NCBI GenBank assembly: GCA_002425405.1
Contig: DIME01000133.1
Coordinates: 1-36,551, forward strand
Source of the DNA: Candidatus Accumulibacter vicinus
GTDB taxonomy: Bacteria; Pseudomonadota; Gammaproteobacteria; Burkholderiales; Rhodocyclaceae
Length of the DNA: 36,551 nucleotides
Direction: 5' to 3'
Positions 1 through 9,034 of the stretch are shown one piece after another (the first letter of the stretch is position 1; the number at the start of each line of letters is the position of its first letter). A program made the position numbers and the translations under genes. The notes beneath the pieces were generated by a model that had not been told where the DNA came from, searched no databases, and saw only the letters and a list, made by a program, of their open reading frames with translations.

Positions 1-27
1 GCTTTTTCTTGTCCGCTCAGGCCACGA

Positions 28-798
28 TCAGCACAGTTGCCGCCAGTCGAAACCGGCTTCCTGATCGGCCACAGCAATCCAGTCCTCGCTGCAGCCCAGA
101 GCCGATGCCAAGGCTCTGGCAGCCAGTTCTGGCCGGTTATTCTCCTGGCTCAGGTGTGCCGCGACCAGATGTTGCAAGCGCCGGGTATCGACCTGCCGCA
201 AGAGGGCTGCCGCCTGGCCGTTTTCCAGATGACCGAAGCGCCCGGCGATGCGCTGCTTGAGTCGCACCGGATAACTCGACGCAGCAAGTAGCGCCTGGTC
301 GTGGTTGCATTCCAGTACCAGCCCGTCGCAGGCACCCAGAACATCCACGATGTGGGGCGTAATCGAGCCGCTGTCGGTGAGCACGCCAAGGCAGTGCTGA
401 CCGTCGCCGAACACATACTGAACGGGTTCGCGCGCATCGTGCGGCACCGGGAAGGGCCGCACTTCAAGGCCACCGATCGCAAAGCACGCATGACCGTCGA
501 TCAGCCGGCATACGGGTAGGGTGGTCCTGCCTTGCGACGCTGCGGCATAGGTGCCGTGCGTCAGATAAACCGTGAGTTGGTAGCTGCGGGCAAAGGCGAA
601 AACACCCGCTACGTGATCAGCATGCTCGTGCGTCACCACGATCGCGGCCAGTTCATCCGGAACAGTACCCAGTCTGGCCAACCTGGCGGTCGCCATGCGT
701 GCCGAAAAGCCGCAGTCGAGCAACACTTTCGTCTTGCCGGCCTCGATCAGCAGGGCGTTACCCCGGCTGCCGCTACCCAGCGATGCGAAACGGAGCAT
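28..798 (-). CDS. MBL-fold metallo-hydrolase, YycJ/WalJ type
   Basis: This is a metallo-beta-lactamase-fold hydrolase of about 256 residues, most like the YycJ/WalJ family of small soluble hydrolases. Seen: the N-terminal strand MLRFASLGSGSRGNALLIE; the metal-binding motif THEHADH near residue 56; GHLENGQAAALL; and a C-terminal AAHLSQENNRPELA, which carries the late conserved His and Asn of this family. The start was set at the Met before LRFASLGSGS because the reading frame upstream has no family similarity. It follows bamC on the same strand after about 90 bases and probably belongs to the dapA-bamC transcription unit. Known for the family: roles in nuclease-type or cell-wall-linked processes; the substrate here is unknown. 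The fold is certain, the substrate is not. Confidence 0.88.
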   Translation of the reverse strand: MLRFASLGSGSRGNALLIEAGKTKVLLDCGFSARMATARLARLGTVPDELAAIVVTHEHADHVAGVFAFARSYQLTVYLTHGTYAAASQGRTTLPVCRLIDGHACFAIGGLEVRPFPVPHDAREPVQYVFGDGQHCLGVLTDSGSITPHIVDVLGACDGLVLECNHDQALLAASSYPVRLKQRIAGRFGHLENGQAAALLRQVDTRRLQHLVAAHLSQENNRPELAARALASALGCSEDWIAVADQEAGFDWRQLC

Positions 799-888
799 TT
801 GTACGGATCGGGGAGCCTCTCGAAATGATGACGACCAACAATCGCTGTTGCTCTGAGGAATCAAGGTCCGTGGCGATGATGCTGGACC

Positions 889-2028
889 CTACTTCAACTG
901 ATCGTAGAGCAGATTGAGGATCTTCTTCGCCGTTTCGGACTGGTCGACACCGCCCTCGGGCGAGAGCACCTGGACTGTCGACAGGCTGCCGGCTTCACGA
1001 ATGAAAATGCGGTACTGGATTTGTGTCTTGTTGACAGAACTGCTTTTGAAAGGATTGAGCCTCGACAAGAAGGTGTCTCCCTTCTTCTCGTTGTCACTCT
1101 CGGGGTCGACATAACGAACGAAGTAAAGGCCCCTGGAACGATCCCGGTCTTCAACCGTGAAACCAACCCTGTCCAGCGCCAGACCGACTCGACGCCAGGC
1201 ACGATCGAACGATTCCTCGACCTCGAGGGTTCCGGCGCCGTCAGCACCGCGCGCCAGGCGTGCTCGCTCGACGGGTTTCTCCTGCGCAGCCCGCATGGCC
1301 TCAGTAGCACGCTTCTCGTCGCTTCCAAGGCGAATCATCAGACGACGCAGCATCTCCGCTTCGAGTTCCGGATCAGCCGGACGTGGCTGCCACTTGGTCT
1401 GGTCCCTGCCCTCGGTTACGTAAATCTCGTACATGCCGCGATGGCTGATGAAGATGTCGGTCGTCCCCGGTGTGCTCCCCGGCTCCAGACGAGTGCGGAA
1501 TTTGTCGCGCTCGGCCGTCGAATAGACCGAGTCGATCAGCTTGCCGAGCAGGTTGCGGATGAAATCCTGCTCGATCTTGGCACGGTTCTCAGCCCAGTCG
1601 GTTTCCATCACCCCGGCATCAGGCAATTCAAGCTTGATCACGAAACCGGTTTCCTGCCAGAAGTCCTTGACCTGCCCCCAGAGTTTGTCCGGCGCTCCTG
1701 CGGCCACCAACCAGCGCTGATTGCCGGAACGTTCGATGTGCGCCCGGTCGACTGTCGGCAGAACCTCGCTCTTCTGCTGCGCGCGGGCCTGTGGTGAACG
1801 CTCGGCGGAGTACGCCGAGTAGGTAGCCGTCCCTTTGCCAAGGATATCCGGTACCGCATAACGGTCATCGCGCGCAGGTGAAGTCAGGTCAGGAGGCACT
1901 TCCAGCGACGGCACATTGGTGGCCGACGCCGTCTTGTACTCGATTCGCTTGGGCTCAAGCAGGGAACCACTGCAACCAGCCAGCAGCAGCAGGAGCGCGG
2001 CGCGGCAGCGCGATACGGCAGGACTCAT
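889..2028 (-). CDS. bamC: Outer membrane assembly lipoprotein BamC
   Basis: BamC (NlpB/DapX) is a lipoprotein of the Bam complex, which inserts beta-barrel proteins into the outer membrane. The 379-residue product starts MSPAVSRCRAALLLLLAGCS, a signal peptide with lipobox LAGC and Cys19 as the lipidated residue. The unstructured BamC N-terminus follows, with its VPPDL motif (SLEVPPDLTSPARDDRY), and then two helix-grip domains separated by a charged linker. The Met was chosen because it begins the signal peptide and has AGGTGG just upstream. It starts 14 bases after the dapA stop, the dapA-bamC order typical of proteobacteria, so the two are almost certainly cotranscribed. The N-terminal motif and the context make the call firm although BamC sequences diverge widely. 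Confidence 0.9.
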   Translation of the reverse strand: MSPAVSRCRAALLLLLAGCSGSLLEPKRIEYKTASATNVPSLEVPPDLTSPARDDRYAVPDILGKGTATYSAYSAERSPQARAQQKSEVLPTVDRAHIERSGNQRWLVAAGAPDKLWGQVKDFWQETGFVIKLELPDAGVMETDWAENRAKIEQDFIRNLLGKLIDSVYSTAERDKFRTRLEPGSTPGTTDIFISHRGMYEIYVTEGRDQTKWQPRPADPELEAEMLRRLMIRLGSDEKRATEAMRAAQEKPVERARLARGADGAGTLEVEESFDRAWRRVGLALDRVGFTVEDRDRSRGLYFVRYVDPESDNEKKGDTFLSRLNPFKSSSVNKTQIQYRIFIREAGSLSTVQVLSPEGGVDQSETAKKILNLLYDQLK

Positions 2029-2042
2029 TTGACCACCTGACC

Positions 2043-2921
2043 CTAGACCAATATGCCCGCCTGCTGCATGGCGGCACGGACACGTGCGTGAAAATCCGGC
2101 GAAAGTGGGGTCAGCGGCAACCGCAGCCCACCGTCGATCAAGCCCAGTTGCTGGCACGCCCACTTGACAGGGATCGGGTTCGCTTCGCAAAACAGTTGCC
2201 GATGCAGACCAAGCAGGCGGGCATTCAGAGCACGCGCCTGGATGGCGTCACCAGCCAGCGCAGCAGCGCACATCTCGTGCATCAGGCGTGGCGCAACGTT
2301 GGCGACCACCGAGATGTCGCCGCTTGCACCCATCAGAATCAGGGCACAGGCACTTGCATCATCACCACTATAGACGGCAAAACCGGCAGGCGCGCGGGCG
2401 ATCAGCTCACTGCCACGATCCATGTTGCCAGTGGCATCCTTGATACCGACGATATTCGGTATTTCCGCGAGGCGCAGCGCGGTTTCATTGCTCAGATCGG
2501 CAACCGTTCGACCCGGGACGTTATAGAGAATCACCGGGAGATCGACGGCCTCGGCAATCGCCCGAAAATGGCGATAAAGCCCTTCCTGTGTCGGCTTGTT
2601 GTAGTACGGCACCACCGACAGCGCGGCATTGGCGCCGGCCTGGCGGGCAAAACGCGTCAGTTCGATCGCTTCGGCCGTCGAATTGGCGCCCGTACCGGCA
2701 ATTATCGGGATACGACCGGCTGCCTGGTCGACAGCGACACGAATCAGTTCGCAGTGTTCTTGAAAGTTGACCGTCGGCGACTCGCCAGTCGTACCGACGA
2801 TGACGATGGCGTCGGTACCTTGCTGCACGTGGAAATCGATCAGGCGGCGCAGGCCGGGCAGGTCGAGACTCCCGTCGGCATGCATGGGGGTGACAATCGC
2901 TACAATCGATCCGGTAATCAT
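2043..2921 (-). CDS. dapA: 4-hydroxy-tetrahydrodipicolinate synthase
   Basis: DapA condenses pyruvate with aspartate semialdehyde, the first committed step of the diaminopimelate/lysine branch. The product is a standard 292-residue TIM barrel. Visible motifs are MITGSIVAIVTPMHADGS at the N-terminus, IVGTTGESPTV with the catalytic Thr pair, ILYNVPGRT with the proton-relay Tyr, and IVGIKDATGN with the Schiff-base Lys. It is complete and lies directly upstream of bamC on the same strand. About 140 bases separate its start from the stop of the deacetylase-like gene, room for its own promoter. That leader contains a GGGAAG-T-CTTCCC dyad (2951-2963). The Shine-Dalgarno before the ATG is weak. Confidence 0.97.
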   Translation of the reverse strand: MITGSIVAIVTPMHADGSLDLPGLRRLIDFHVQQGTDAIVIVGTTGESPTVNFQEHCELIRVAVDQAAGRIPIIAGTGANSTAEAIELTRFARQAGANAALSVVPYYNKPTQEGLYRHFRAIAEAVDLPVILYNVPGRTVADLSNETALRLAEIPNIVGIKDATGNMDRGSELIARAPAGFAVYSGDDASACALILMGASGDISVVANVAPRLMHEMCAAALAGDAIQARALNARLLGLHRQLFCEANPIPVKWACQQLGLIDGGLRLPLTPLSPDFHARVRAAMQQAGILV

Positions 2922-3060
2922 GGTCTTGGAGGGCGCCTGGCAAACTTACCGGGAAGTCTTCCCAGTAGAAATCGAACGTTGGATTTTAACCGAAAGGAAA
3001 CACCTTGGCGATGAAAAACAATGGCCGCCCACAGAACGCTCCACGACCTGCACGCCGGTC

Positions 3061-3987
3061 TCAGATTGCAGCCAGAACCCGAAGATGAGCAGCCACGCTG
3101 CGCGCCAGCGCCGACAGCGAGTAGCCCCCTTCAAGCATCGACACGATCCGCTTCTGGGCGCATTCTTCGGCAAGCTGCTTCAGTTGTACGGTGACCCAGG
3201 CGTAATCTTTTTCGAGCAATTTCAAGCCGCCCATCTCATCCTCGTAGTGAGCGTCAAAACCCGCCGAGATCAGGATCATCTCCGGCTGGAACTCGCGCAG
3301 GCGCGGCATCCAGATATCACTCACCACATTCCGGAATTCCTCACCGTCGGTTCCCCGGCTGAGGGGCACATTCACCATGTTGAAGGCCGGTCGTTCGGTA
3401 CCGCTGTAGGGGTAGAACGGATGCTGGAAGGTGCCTACCATCAGCACGCGCGGATCGCCCTTGAAGCAGTCCTCGGTCCCATTACCGTGGTGGACGTCAA
3501 AATCGGCGATCGCGATGCGCGATAATTGATGTGCTCCCAGCGCATGAGCCGCCGCCACGGCGATATTGTTGAAGAAACAGAAGCCCATCGCCGCCGCCCG
3601 CTCGGCGTGGTGTCCCGGCGGACGCACTGCACAAAAGGCGTTCTCGACCTCACCGGCCATCACCAGGTCGACCGCCTTGATCCCTGCCCCCGCAGCCCGC
3701 AGTGCCGCTTGCCAGGTATGCCGGTTCATGGCCGTATCCGGGTCGAGGTGCACGATGCCCAAGTCGGGCGAGGCCCGCTTCAGCCGTTCCAGATGTGCGG
3801 CAGAATGGACGCGATGGAGTTGCTGGAAAGTGGCCAACGGAGCATCGTGATAAACGAAATATGAATCCAGACCTTGCGCGATCATGTGGTCGCTGATCGC
3901 GGTCAGCCGGTCGGGAGCTTCCGGGTGATACGAACCCATGTCGTGCAATTGGCAGTCGCGATGGGTAATGAATGCAGTGCTGGTCAC
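3061..3987 (-). CDS. Histone deacetylase family protein (AcuC/AphA type)
   Basis: This is a zinc amidohydrolase of the arginase/deacetylase fold, in the bacterial class that includes acetylpolyamine amidohydrolases and AcuC. Visible active-site motifs are HPEAPDRL near the N-terminus, RPPGHHAE, DFDVHHGNGTED with Asp and His zinc ligands and the tandem active-site His, AGFDAH with the second Asp ligand, and LEGGYS near the C-terminus. Length is about 308 residues, normal for the family. A GTG start at 3987 is preferred because AAAGG lies seven bases upstream; another GTG 27 bases further out is possible. Known for the family: removal of acetyl or similar groups from small molecules or proteins. 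The substrate cannot be told from sequence. It is divergent from the MoxR operon with about 110 bases between. Confidence 0.9.
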   Translation of the reverse strand: MTSTAFITHRDCQLHDMGSYHPEAPDRLTAISDHMIAQGLDSYFVYHDAPLATFQQLHRVHSAAHLERLKRASPDLGIVHLDPDTAMNRHTWQAALRAAGAGIKAVDLVMAGEVENAFCAVRPPGHHAERAAAMGFCFFNNIAVAAAHALGAHQLSRIAIADFDVHHGNGTEDCFKGDPRVLMVGTFQHPFYPYSGTERPAFNMVNVPLSRGTDGEEFRNVVSDIWMPRLREFQPEMILISAGFDAHYEDEMGGLKLLEKDYAWVTVQLKQLAEECAQKRIVSMLEGGYSLSALARSVAAHLRVLAAI

Positions 3988-4097
3988 TATGGCCTTTCTG
4001 TCGCAGAGGATCACCGCCAGGGGCGATGGATACTGCGGGAAATCGAGTTGTCGGCTGATGGTTTATTATCATCCCAATTGCGCTACTACGACAAGCC

Positions 4098-5033
4098 ATG
4101 CCGCCCATGCTCCCGATGACGAGACCCTCCCCGGTCACCAGAATTCTTGCCGCCGCCAACGCGGTCATTCTCGGCAAGAGCTCGCAAACCCGCCTCGCAC
4201 TGTGCTGTCTTCTGGCGAAAGGTCATTTGCTGATCGAGGATCTGCCGGGCGTCGGCAAGACCACGCTGGCGCACACCCTGGCGCGAGTACTCGGATTCCA
4301 GTTTTCGCGCATCCAGTTCACAAGTGATATGCTGCCAGCCGACATTATCGGCGTTTCGATCTTCGACCGTGAAAGCGGCAATTTCCAGTTTCTCCCCGGC
4401 CCGGTGTTCTCGCAGGTGCTGCTTGCCGACGAAATCAATCGCGCCACCCCGAAAACGCAGAGTGCCCTGCTCGAAGCCATGGAAGAGGGACAGGTCACAA
4501 CCGAGGGAGAAACGCGACCACTGCCTGAACCCTTCTTCGTGATTGCCACGCAGAACCCTTCAACCCAGATCGGCACGTTCCCCTTGCCCGAATCACAACT
4601 CGACCGCTTTCTGCTGCGCATCGAACTCGGTTACCCGGACCACGACGCCGAACGGGCGCTGCTTGAAAGCGGTGGCCGGCGCAAACAATTGCCGACGCTG
4701 GCGAGCTGTCTTGACCCCGGCGAATTTGCTGCAATGCAACAAGAGGTGGCCGCGGTCTACAGTTCGCCGGCTTTGCTCGATTACCTGCAAGCGCTGGTCG
4801 AGGCAACGCGCCAGGACGCCCGGCTGGTGCATGGCCTGAGCCCGCGCGCCGCCCTGTCACTGCTCGCGGCGGCACGCGCCTGGGCATTCAGCGATGGTCG
4901 CCAGATGGTCCTGCCGGAAGACGTGCAGGCGGTGCTGCCGGCCGTCGCCCGCCATCGTTTGCGACTGGTCAGCGGCAGCTACGCGGGCAGCGAAGATATT
5001 GCCGCCCTGATTCGATCACTACCGCTTCCCTAA
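4098..5033 (+). CDS. MoxR-family AAA+ ATPase
   Basis: MoxR-type AAA+ ATPases act as chaperones that mature or activate partner proteins, often with VWA or DUF58 proteins encoded next door. The 311-residue product carries Walker A (DLPGVGKTTLAH), Walker B (LLADEINRATPKTQSALLEA), EGQVT, the sensor segment IATQNPSTQIGTFPLPESQ, and the C-terminal lid with HGLSPRAALSLLAAARAWA. All ATPase motifs look intact. The DUF58 gene begins 18 bases later and the transglutaminase gene overlaps that one, so the three form an operon. This MoxR/DUF58/transglutaminase trio is common in betaproteobacteria and gammaproteobacteria. Its client has not been settled for most members. Confidence 0.93.
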   Translation: MPPMLPMTRPSPVTRILAAANAVILGKSSQTRLALCCLLAKGHLLIEDLPGVGKTTLAHTLARVLGFQFSRIQFTSDMLPADIIGVSIFDRESGNFQFLPGPVFSQVLLADEINRATPKTQSALLEAMEEGQVTTEGETRPLPEPFFVIATQNPSTQIGTFPLPESQLDRFLLRIELGYPDHDAERALLESGGRRKQLPTLASCLDPGEFAAMQQEVAAVYSSPALLDYLQALVEATRQDARLVHGLSPRAALSLLAAARAWAFSDGRQMVLPEDVQAVLPAVARHRLRLVSGSYAGSEDIAALIRSLPLP

Positions 5034-5051
5034 CGGTCACGGGTCACGAAC

Positions 5052-6014
5052 ATGCCCCTGTTCGCCGCCTTGAAGCGCTGGTTGTTCCGCCTGGCACGTG
5101 ACGAGCAGTTGCCGATCGTGCTCGGGCAACGCCGAATCTTCATCGTGCCGACGCGCGCCGGTGTCCTGTTTGCCGGCGTGCTCGCGGTGATGCTGATCGG
5201 CGCCATCAACTACAACCTGAGCCTCGGGCACGCGCTGATCTTTCTGCTCGCTGGCCTCGGTCTGGTGGCCATGGTACACACCTTTCACAATCTGTTCGGC
5301 CTGAGTTTGACTCCGGAACGTGCCGAAGCGGTTTTTGCCGGCGATCTGGCGAGTTTCCCGCTGCAACTGGATAACGCCCGCAGTGAGCCGCGTCGCGCTC
5401 TCGAGTTTGCCTTTGACGGGCAACCACTGGTCAAGGTTGACGTCCCTGCACAAGGGCACGTGACCGTGGCCATCCCCTACGCCACGAGCAAACGTGGCCG
5501 CCTCGACCCAGGGCGAGTGACGCTTGCCACGCGCTATCCACTGGGCCTGTTTCAGGCCTGGAGCTACCCGCACCCGCGCTGGTCATGCGTGGTCTATCCC
5601 AAGCCGTTCCGCACCCCCCTGCCAAGGCCATCGCCGGGTGCGCAGGCTGACCATCACCACGGCGATAGCGGCCAGGAAGACTTCGCCGGTTTGCGGCCAC
5701 GCCAGCCGAGCGATCCGACCCGACACATTGCCTGGAAAGCGGTCGCCCGCTGCGCCGATGAACAGATGCTGCTGGTCAAGCAGTTCGCCGGTGGAGCCAG
5801 CGATGAACTGTGGCTCGACTGGTCTCTGACACCGCCCGAGCACGGCCACGAAGACCGCTTGTCGATCCTGACCGGCTGGGTGATGGCCGCCGACGAACAG
5901 CAGGCACGTTACGGGCTGACTCTGCCGGGACAGCAGATCGCGCCGGCGCAGGGGAATGTGCACCGCACCCACTGTCTGCAAGCACTGGCGCTGTACAGTG
6001 AATCGGCACCATGA
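5052..6014 (+). CDS. DUF58 domain-containing membrane-anchored protein
   Basis: This 320-residue protein has a short cytoplasmic N-terminus, two adjacent membrane helices at about residues 35-78 (VLFAGVLAVMLIGAI, then ALIFLLAGLGLVAMV), and a long soluble part ending in the DUF58 domain. The domain signature is seen around EDFAGLRPRQPSDPTRHIAW and KAVARCADEQMLLVKQFAG, with the acidic DLWLDWSL-like segment reading DELWLDW here. DUF58 proteins are linked to MoxR ATPases and often have a VWA-like fold. The gene sits between moxR and the transglutaminase gene, and its stop overlaps the next start as ATGA, which implies translational coupling. Molecular function is not established. Confidence 0.88.
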   Translation: MPLFAALKRWLFRLARDEQLPIVLGQRRIFIVPTRAGVLFAGVLAVMLIGAINYNLSLGHALIFLLAGLGLVAMVHTFHNLFGLSLTPERAEAVFAGDLASFPLQLDNARSEPRRALEFAFDGQPLVKVDVPAQGHVTVAIPYATSKRGRLDPGRVTLATRYPLGLFQAWSYPHPRWSCVVYPKPFRTPLPRPSPGAQADHHHGDSGQEDFAGLRPRQPSDPTRHIAWKAVARCADEQMLLVKQFAGGASDELWLDWSLTPPEHGHEDRLSILTGWVMAADEQQARYGLTLPGQQIAPAQGNVHRTHCLQALALYSESAP

Positions 6015-7975
6015 GCAGCCAACCGCCACACGCACTCGAACACGGTGCCGTGCCCTGGCTGCTGACCGGCGCGCTGGCGACCGCCGGCCCGCACGCCGAG
6101 CACCTGCCGCTGTGGCTGTCGCTGCTGGTCGCCAGCAGCCTGCTCTGGCGCGCCTGGCTGTGGCAACAGCGGCGCCCGCTACCGCCGCGCTGGTCGCTCG
6201 CCTTGCTGGTAGCCGTTGGCGTCGCGGGCATCGCCTGGCAATTCCACAGCCTCTTCGGCAAGGATGCCGGCGTTGCCATGCTGGTCCTGTTCATGGCTTT
6301 GAAACCGATGGAAACGCGCCACCGGCGCGACGCCCTGGTCATCGTCATGCTCGGCTATTTCCTCCTGCTGACCCACTATTTCTACTCGCAGAGCATCCCC
6401 ACCGGCCTCTGGCTGCTGATCGCCATGACCCTGCTGACGGGCGCCCTGATCAGCTTGCATGGCGGCGGTGCCCAACCAATCATGACGATTGCCCGGCAGG
6501 CCGCTCTGTTGCTGCTGCAGGCCCTGCCTTTCATGTTCATTCTCTACCTGCTTTTCCCGCGTGTCACGGGGCCACTCTGGGGCTTGCCGGAAGACGCCCG
6601 TGCCAGTCTCAGCGGCTTGTCCGGGGAGATGTCGCCGGGATCGATCAGCCATCTGATCCAGTCGGGCGCGATCGCCTTTCGCAGCCGCTTTGCTGGTGAG
6701 ACGCCGGAAAAGGCCGATCTCTACTGGCGCGGCCCGGTCTTCGACAGCTATGACGGAGTCACCTGGCGAACCGCAACGCCGCCAGCCAGGCTACCCAGGC
6801 CGGCACCGGTAATCGAGGCCAGCGGCACGGCCTACGCCTACACCAGCATTCTCGAGGCGCACAACCAGCGCTGGCTGCTGGCGCTCGATGTCGCCACCAG
6901 CCTGCCGCCCGAGGGTTCGCTGGCGCCCACCTTCGAAGTCCTGGCGCGCGAACCGCTGCGCGTCCGCACCCGCATGTCGTTTGTTTCTGCGGTTGATTAC
7001 CACGCCAACCGCATCGAGGCGCCAGCCATCCTGCAACAGGCACTGGCACTGCCGGCACGGATCAATCCGCGCACGCGCGCCCTGGCCAGCAGCTGGCAGT
7101 CGCTGCCAGCGGAGAAAATCGCCGCGGCCGCGCTCTCGATGTTCCGCCAGGAGGATTTCCACTACACCCTGCGCCCGCCGCTGCTCGGCGCAGACGCCGT
7201 CGATGAATTCCTGTTCGTCACGCGGCGCGGCTTCTGCGAGCACTACGCATCGGCATTCGTATTCCTGATGCGCGCAGCCGGGGTTCCGGCACGGGTGGTT
7301 GCCGGCTACCAGGGTGGCGAAGTCAATCCGGTCGATGGCTATCTCACCGTCCGCCAGTCCGACGCCCACGCCTGGAGCGAAATCTGGCTGGCCGGCAAGG
7401 GCTGGGTGCGTATCGATCCCACGGCCGCCGTCGCACCATCGCGCATTGAACAGGGAATCGTCGCTGCGCTGCCTGAAGGTGAGCCCCTGCCGAGCATTGT
7501 CCGGCTCGACGCGACCTGGTTGCGCCAGTTACGCAACCGTTGGGAGGCAGCAAACAATAGCTGGAATCAGTGGGTGCTCGGTTACAATCCGCAACGCCAG
7601 CGCGAACTGCTGTCATGGGCCGGCTTGAGCGATCCCGACTGGCAGAGCATGACGGCGTCGCTGGCGATACTCTGTAGTCTGGCGCTGCTGATCATCACGT
7701 GGTGGACGCTGCCCCGGCGGCGTCGCGCCGATCCGGCACAGCGCGCCTGGCAACGCTATTGCGCGCAGTTGGCGCGCCGGGGGGTCGGCCGCGCGACATG
7801 GGAAGGGCCACTGGCGTTCGCACAAAGGGTCGCACGCGAACGCCCCGACCTGGCCGCCCTCACCAGCGAAGCCGCAGGCTGCTATGCCCAACTGCGCTAT
7901 GGCCGAAATGGCAGCGAAAATCTGCTGGAGCGGCTGCAGCAATGCGTGCGCCGCCTGCCACCACAACGGCCATGA
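6011..7975 (+). CDS. TgpA-like DUF3488 and transglutaminase-domain membrane protein
   Basis: This 654-residue integral membrane protein has an N-terminal DUF3488 region of about six to seven helices (residues 1-200), a periplasmic transglutaminase-like domain, one more helix near residue 550 (LAILCSLALLIITWWTL), and a DUF4129-like cytoplasmic tail. The papain-like triad is visible: Cys in RRGFCEHYASAF, His in QSDAHAWSEIWL, and Asp in WVRIDPTAAV. It resembles Pseudomonas TgpA, a periplasmic transglutaminase needed for viability in that species. It overlaps the DUF58 gene by four bases and is followed 28 bases later by a lytic transglycosylase gene. The physiological substrate is unknown; the envelope location and neighbours suggest cell-surface work. 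Confidence 0.92.
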   Translation: MSSQPPHALEHGAVPWLLTGALATAGPHAEHLPLWLSLLVASSLLWRAWLWQQRRPLPPRWSLALLVAVGVAGIAWQFHSLFGKDAGVAMLVLFMALKPMETRHRRDALVIVMLGYFLLLTHYFYSQSIPTGLWLLIAMTLLTGALISLHGGGAQPIMTIARQAALLLLQALPFMFILYLLFPRVTGPLWGLPEDARASLSGLSGEMSPGSISHLIQSGAIAFRSRFAGETPEKADLYWRGPVFDSYDGVTWRTATPPARLPRPAPVIEASGTAYAYTSILEAHNQRWLLALDVATSLPPEGSLAPTFEVLAREPLRVRTRMSFVSAVDYHANRIEAPAILQQALALPARINPRTRALASSWQSLPAEKIAAAALSMFRQEDFHYTLRPPLLGADAVDEFLFVTRRGFCEHYASAFVFLMRAAGVPARVVAGYQGGEVNPVDGYLTVRQSDAHAWSEIWLAGKGWVRIDPTAAVAPSRIEQGIVAALPEGEPLPSIVRLDATWLRQLRNRWEAANNSWNQWVLGYNPQRQRELLSWAGLSDPDWQSMTASLAILCSLALLIITWWTLPRRRRADPAQRAWQRYCAQLARRGVGRATWEGPLAFAQRVARERPDLAALTSEAAGCYAQLRYGRNGSENLLERLQQCVRRLPPQRP

Positions 7976-8003
7976 TGATGCCTGGCGCAAGGAGAAAAGA
8001 GAT

Positions 8004-9017
8004 TTGAACAAATCATTCGCGACGCTCGGGTTGCTCGGCTGTCTGCTGTCCCTGCCTGGCCACGGTCAGCCGGGAACCAGCTTCAGCCAGGAACCGGAAG
8101 TCCAGGCTTTCATCATCGGCATGCACGAACAACACGGCTTTGATGTCGCCCACCTGACGCGGCAGTTCGCCGTCATCCGCCCGAACGCCACGGTGCTGCG
8201 CGCCATCCGCCCGCCGGCCTTTCCCGAAAAGCAGCGCTCCTGGCAGCGCTATCGCGAGCGCTTCGTGAACAGCTCGCGCATCGGTGGCGGCCTCTCATTC
8301 TGGCAAAGACATGCCGCCACCCTGCAGCGGGCACAGGCGATCTACGGCGTACCGGCCGAAGTGATCGTGGCGATCATCGGCGTCGAGACGGTGTATGGCC
8401 AGAACATGGGCAGTTTTGGCGTCCTCGAAGCGCTCGCTTCGCTCGCCTTCCATTACCCCCCGCGCGCAGAATTCTTCCGCGGTGAACTCGAGCAGTTTCT
8501 GCTGCTGGCGCGTGAGAACGGCGTCAGGCCGCTTGATATCAAGGGCTCCTACGCCGGTGCCATCGGCATCCCGCAGTTCATGCCCAGCAGCCAGCGCCGC
8601 TTTGCCGTCGACTTCGACGGTGACGACCGCATCGACCTGCGCAGCAGCAGCATCGACGCCATCGGCAGCGTTGCCCGTTTTCTGCAGCAGCATGGCTGGC
8701 AGACCGGCGCTCCGATTGCCGTACCGGCAAGTGTCAGCGGCGATCCGGCGGGATTGCTCGCGGCCGGGATCAAACCCGCGCTGACGGTGCGCGAGCTAGC
8801 CGCCGAGGGGGTGGTCGCAGTCACCGCCGCTGACGGCGATCGCACGGCGGCCCTGATCGACCTGGTGACTCCGGGAGCGGCCACCGAATACTGGCTCGGC
8901 TTCGACAATTTCTACGTAATCACCCGTTACAACCGATCGAGCTTCTACGCGATGTCGGTCTTTCAGCTCGCCGAAGCGCTACGCACGGCGCACGACAACC
9001 TGATCGGCACGCGCTGA
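8004..9017 (+). CDS. mltB: Lytic murein transglycosylase B (SLT family 3)
   Basis: MltB-type enzymes cleave peptidoglycan glycan strands to give 1,6-anhydro ends. The frame is open further upstream, but the first plausible start is the TTG at 8004 with GGAG ten bases before it, giving 337 residues that begin with a hydrophobic export signal (SFATLGLLGCLLSLPGHG). The SLT_2 core is clear: the catalytic Glu near residue 128 in AIIGVETVYGQNMGSFGV, FHYPPRAEFF, GSYAGAIGIPQFMPSS, DFDGDDRIDL, and the C-terminal NFYVITRYNRSSFYAMSVFQLA. A Cys at residue 13 could be a lipobox but is early and non-ideal. It probably belongs to the preceding operon and converges on rpoS with only 17 bases between stops. 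Confidence 0.92.
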   Translation: MNKSFATLGLLGCLLSLPGHGQPGTSFSQEPEVQAFIIGMHEQHGFDVAHLTRQFAVIRPNATVLRAIRPPAFPEKQRSWQRYRERFVNSSRIGGGLSFWQRHAATLQRAQAIYGVPAEVIVAIIGVETVYGQNMGSFGVLEALASLAFHYPPRAEFFRGELEQFLLLARENGVRPLDIKGSYAGAIGIPQFMPSSQRRFAVDFDGDDRIDLRSSSIDAIGSVARFLQQHGWQTGAPIAVPASVSGDPAGLLAAGIKPALTVRELAAEGVVAVTAADGDRTAALIDLVTPGAATEYWLGFDNFYVITRYNRSSFYAMSVFQLAEALRTAHDNLIGTR

Positions 9018-9034
9018 CCTGCGGGCCATAACCA

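Noticed and set aside
4015..4097. A shared regulator site between the deacetylase-like gene and moxR
   Set aside because: Divergent genes with a short gap, but no dyad or known box was found.
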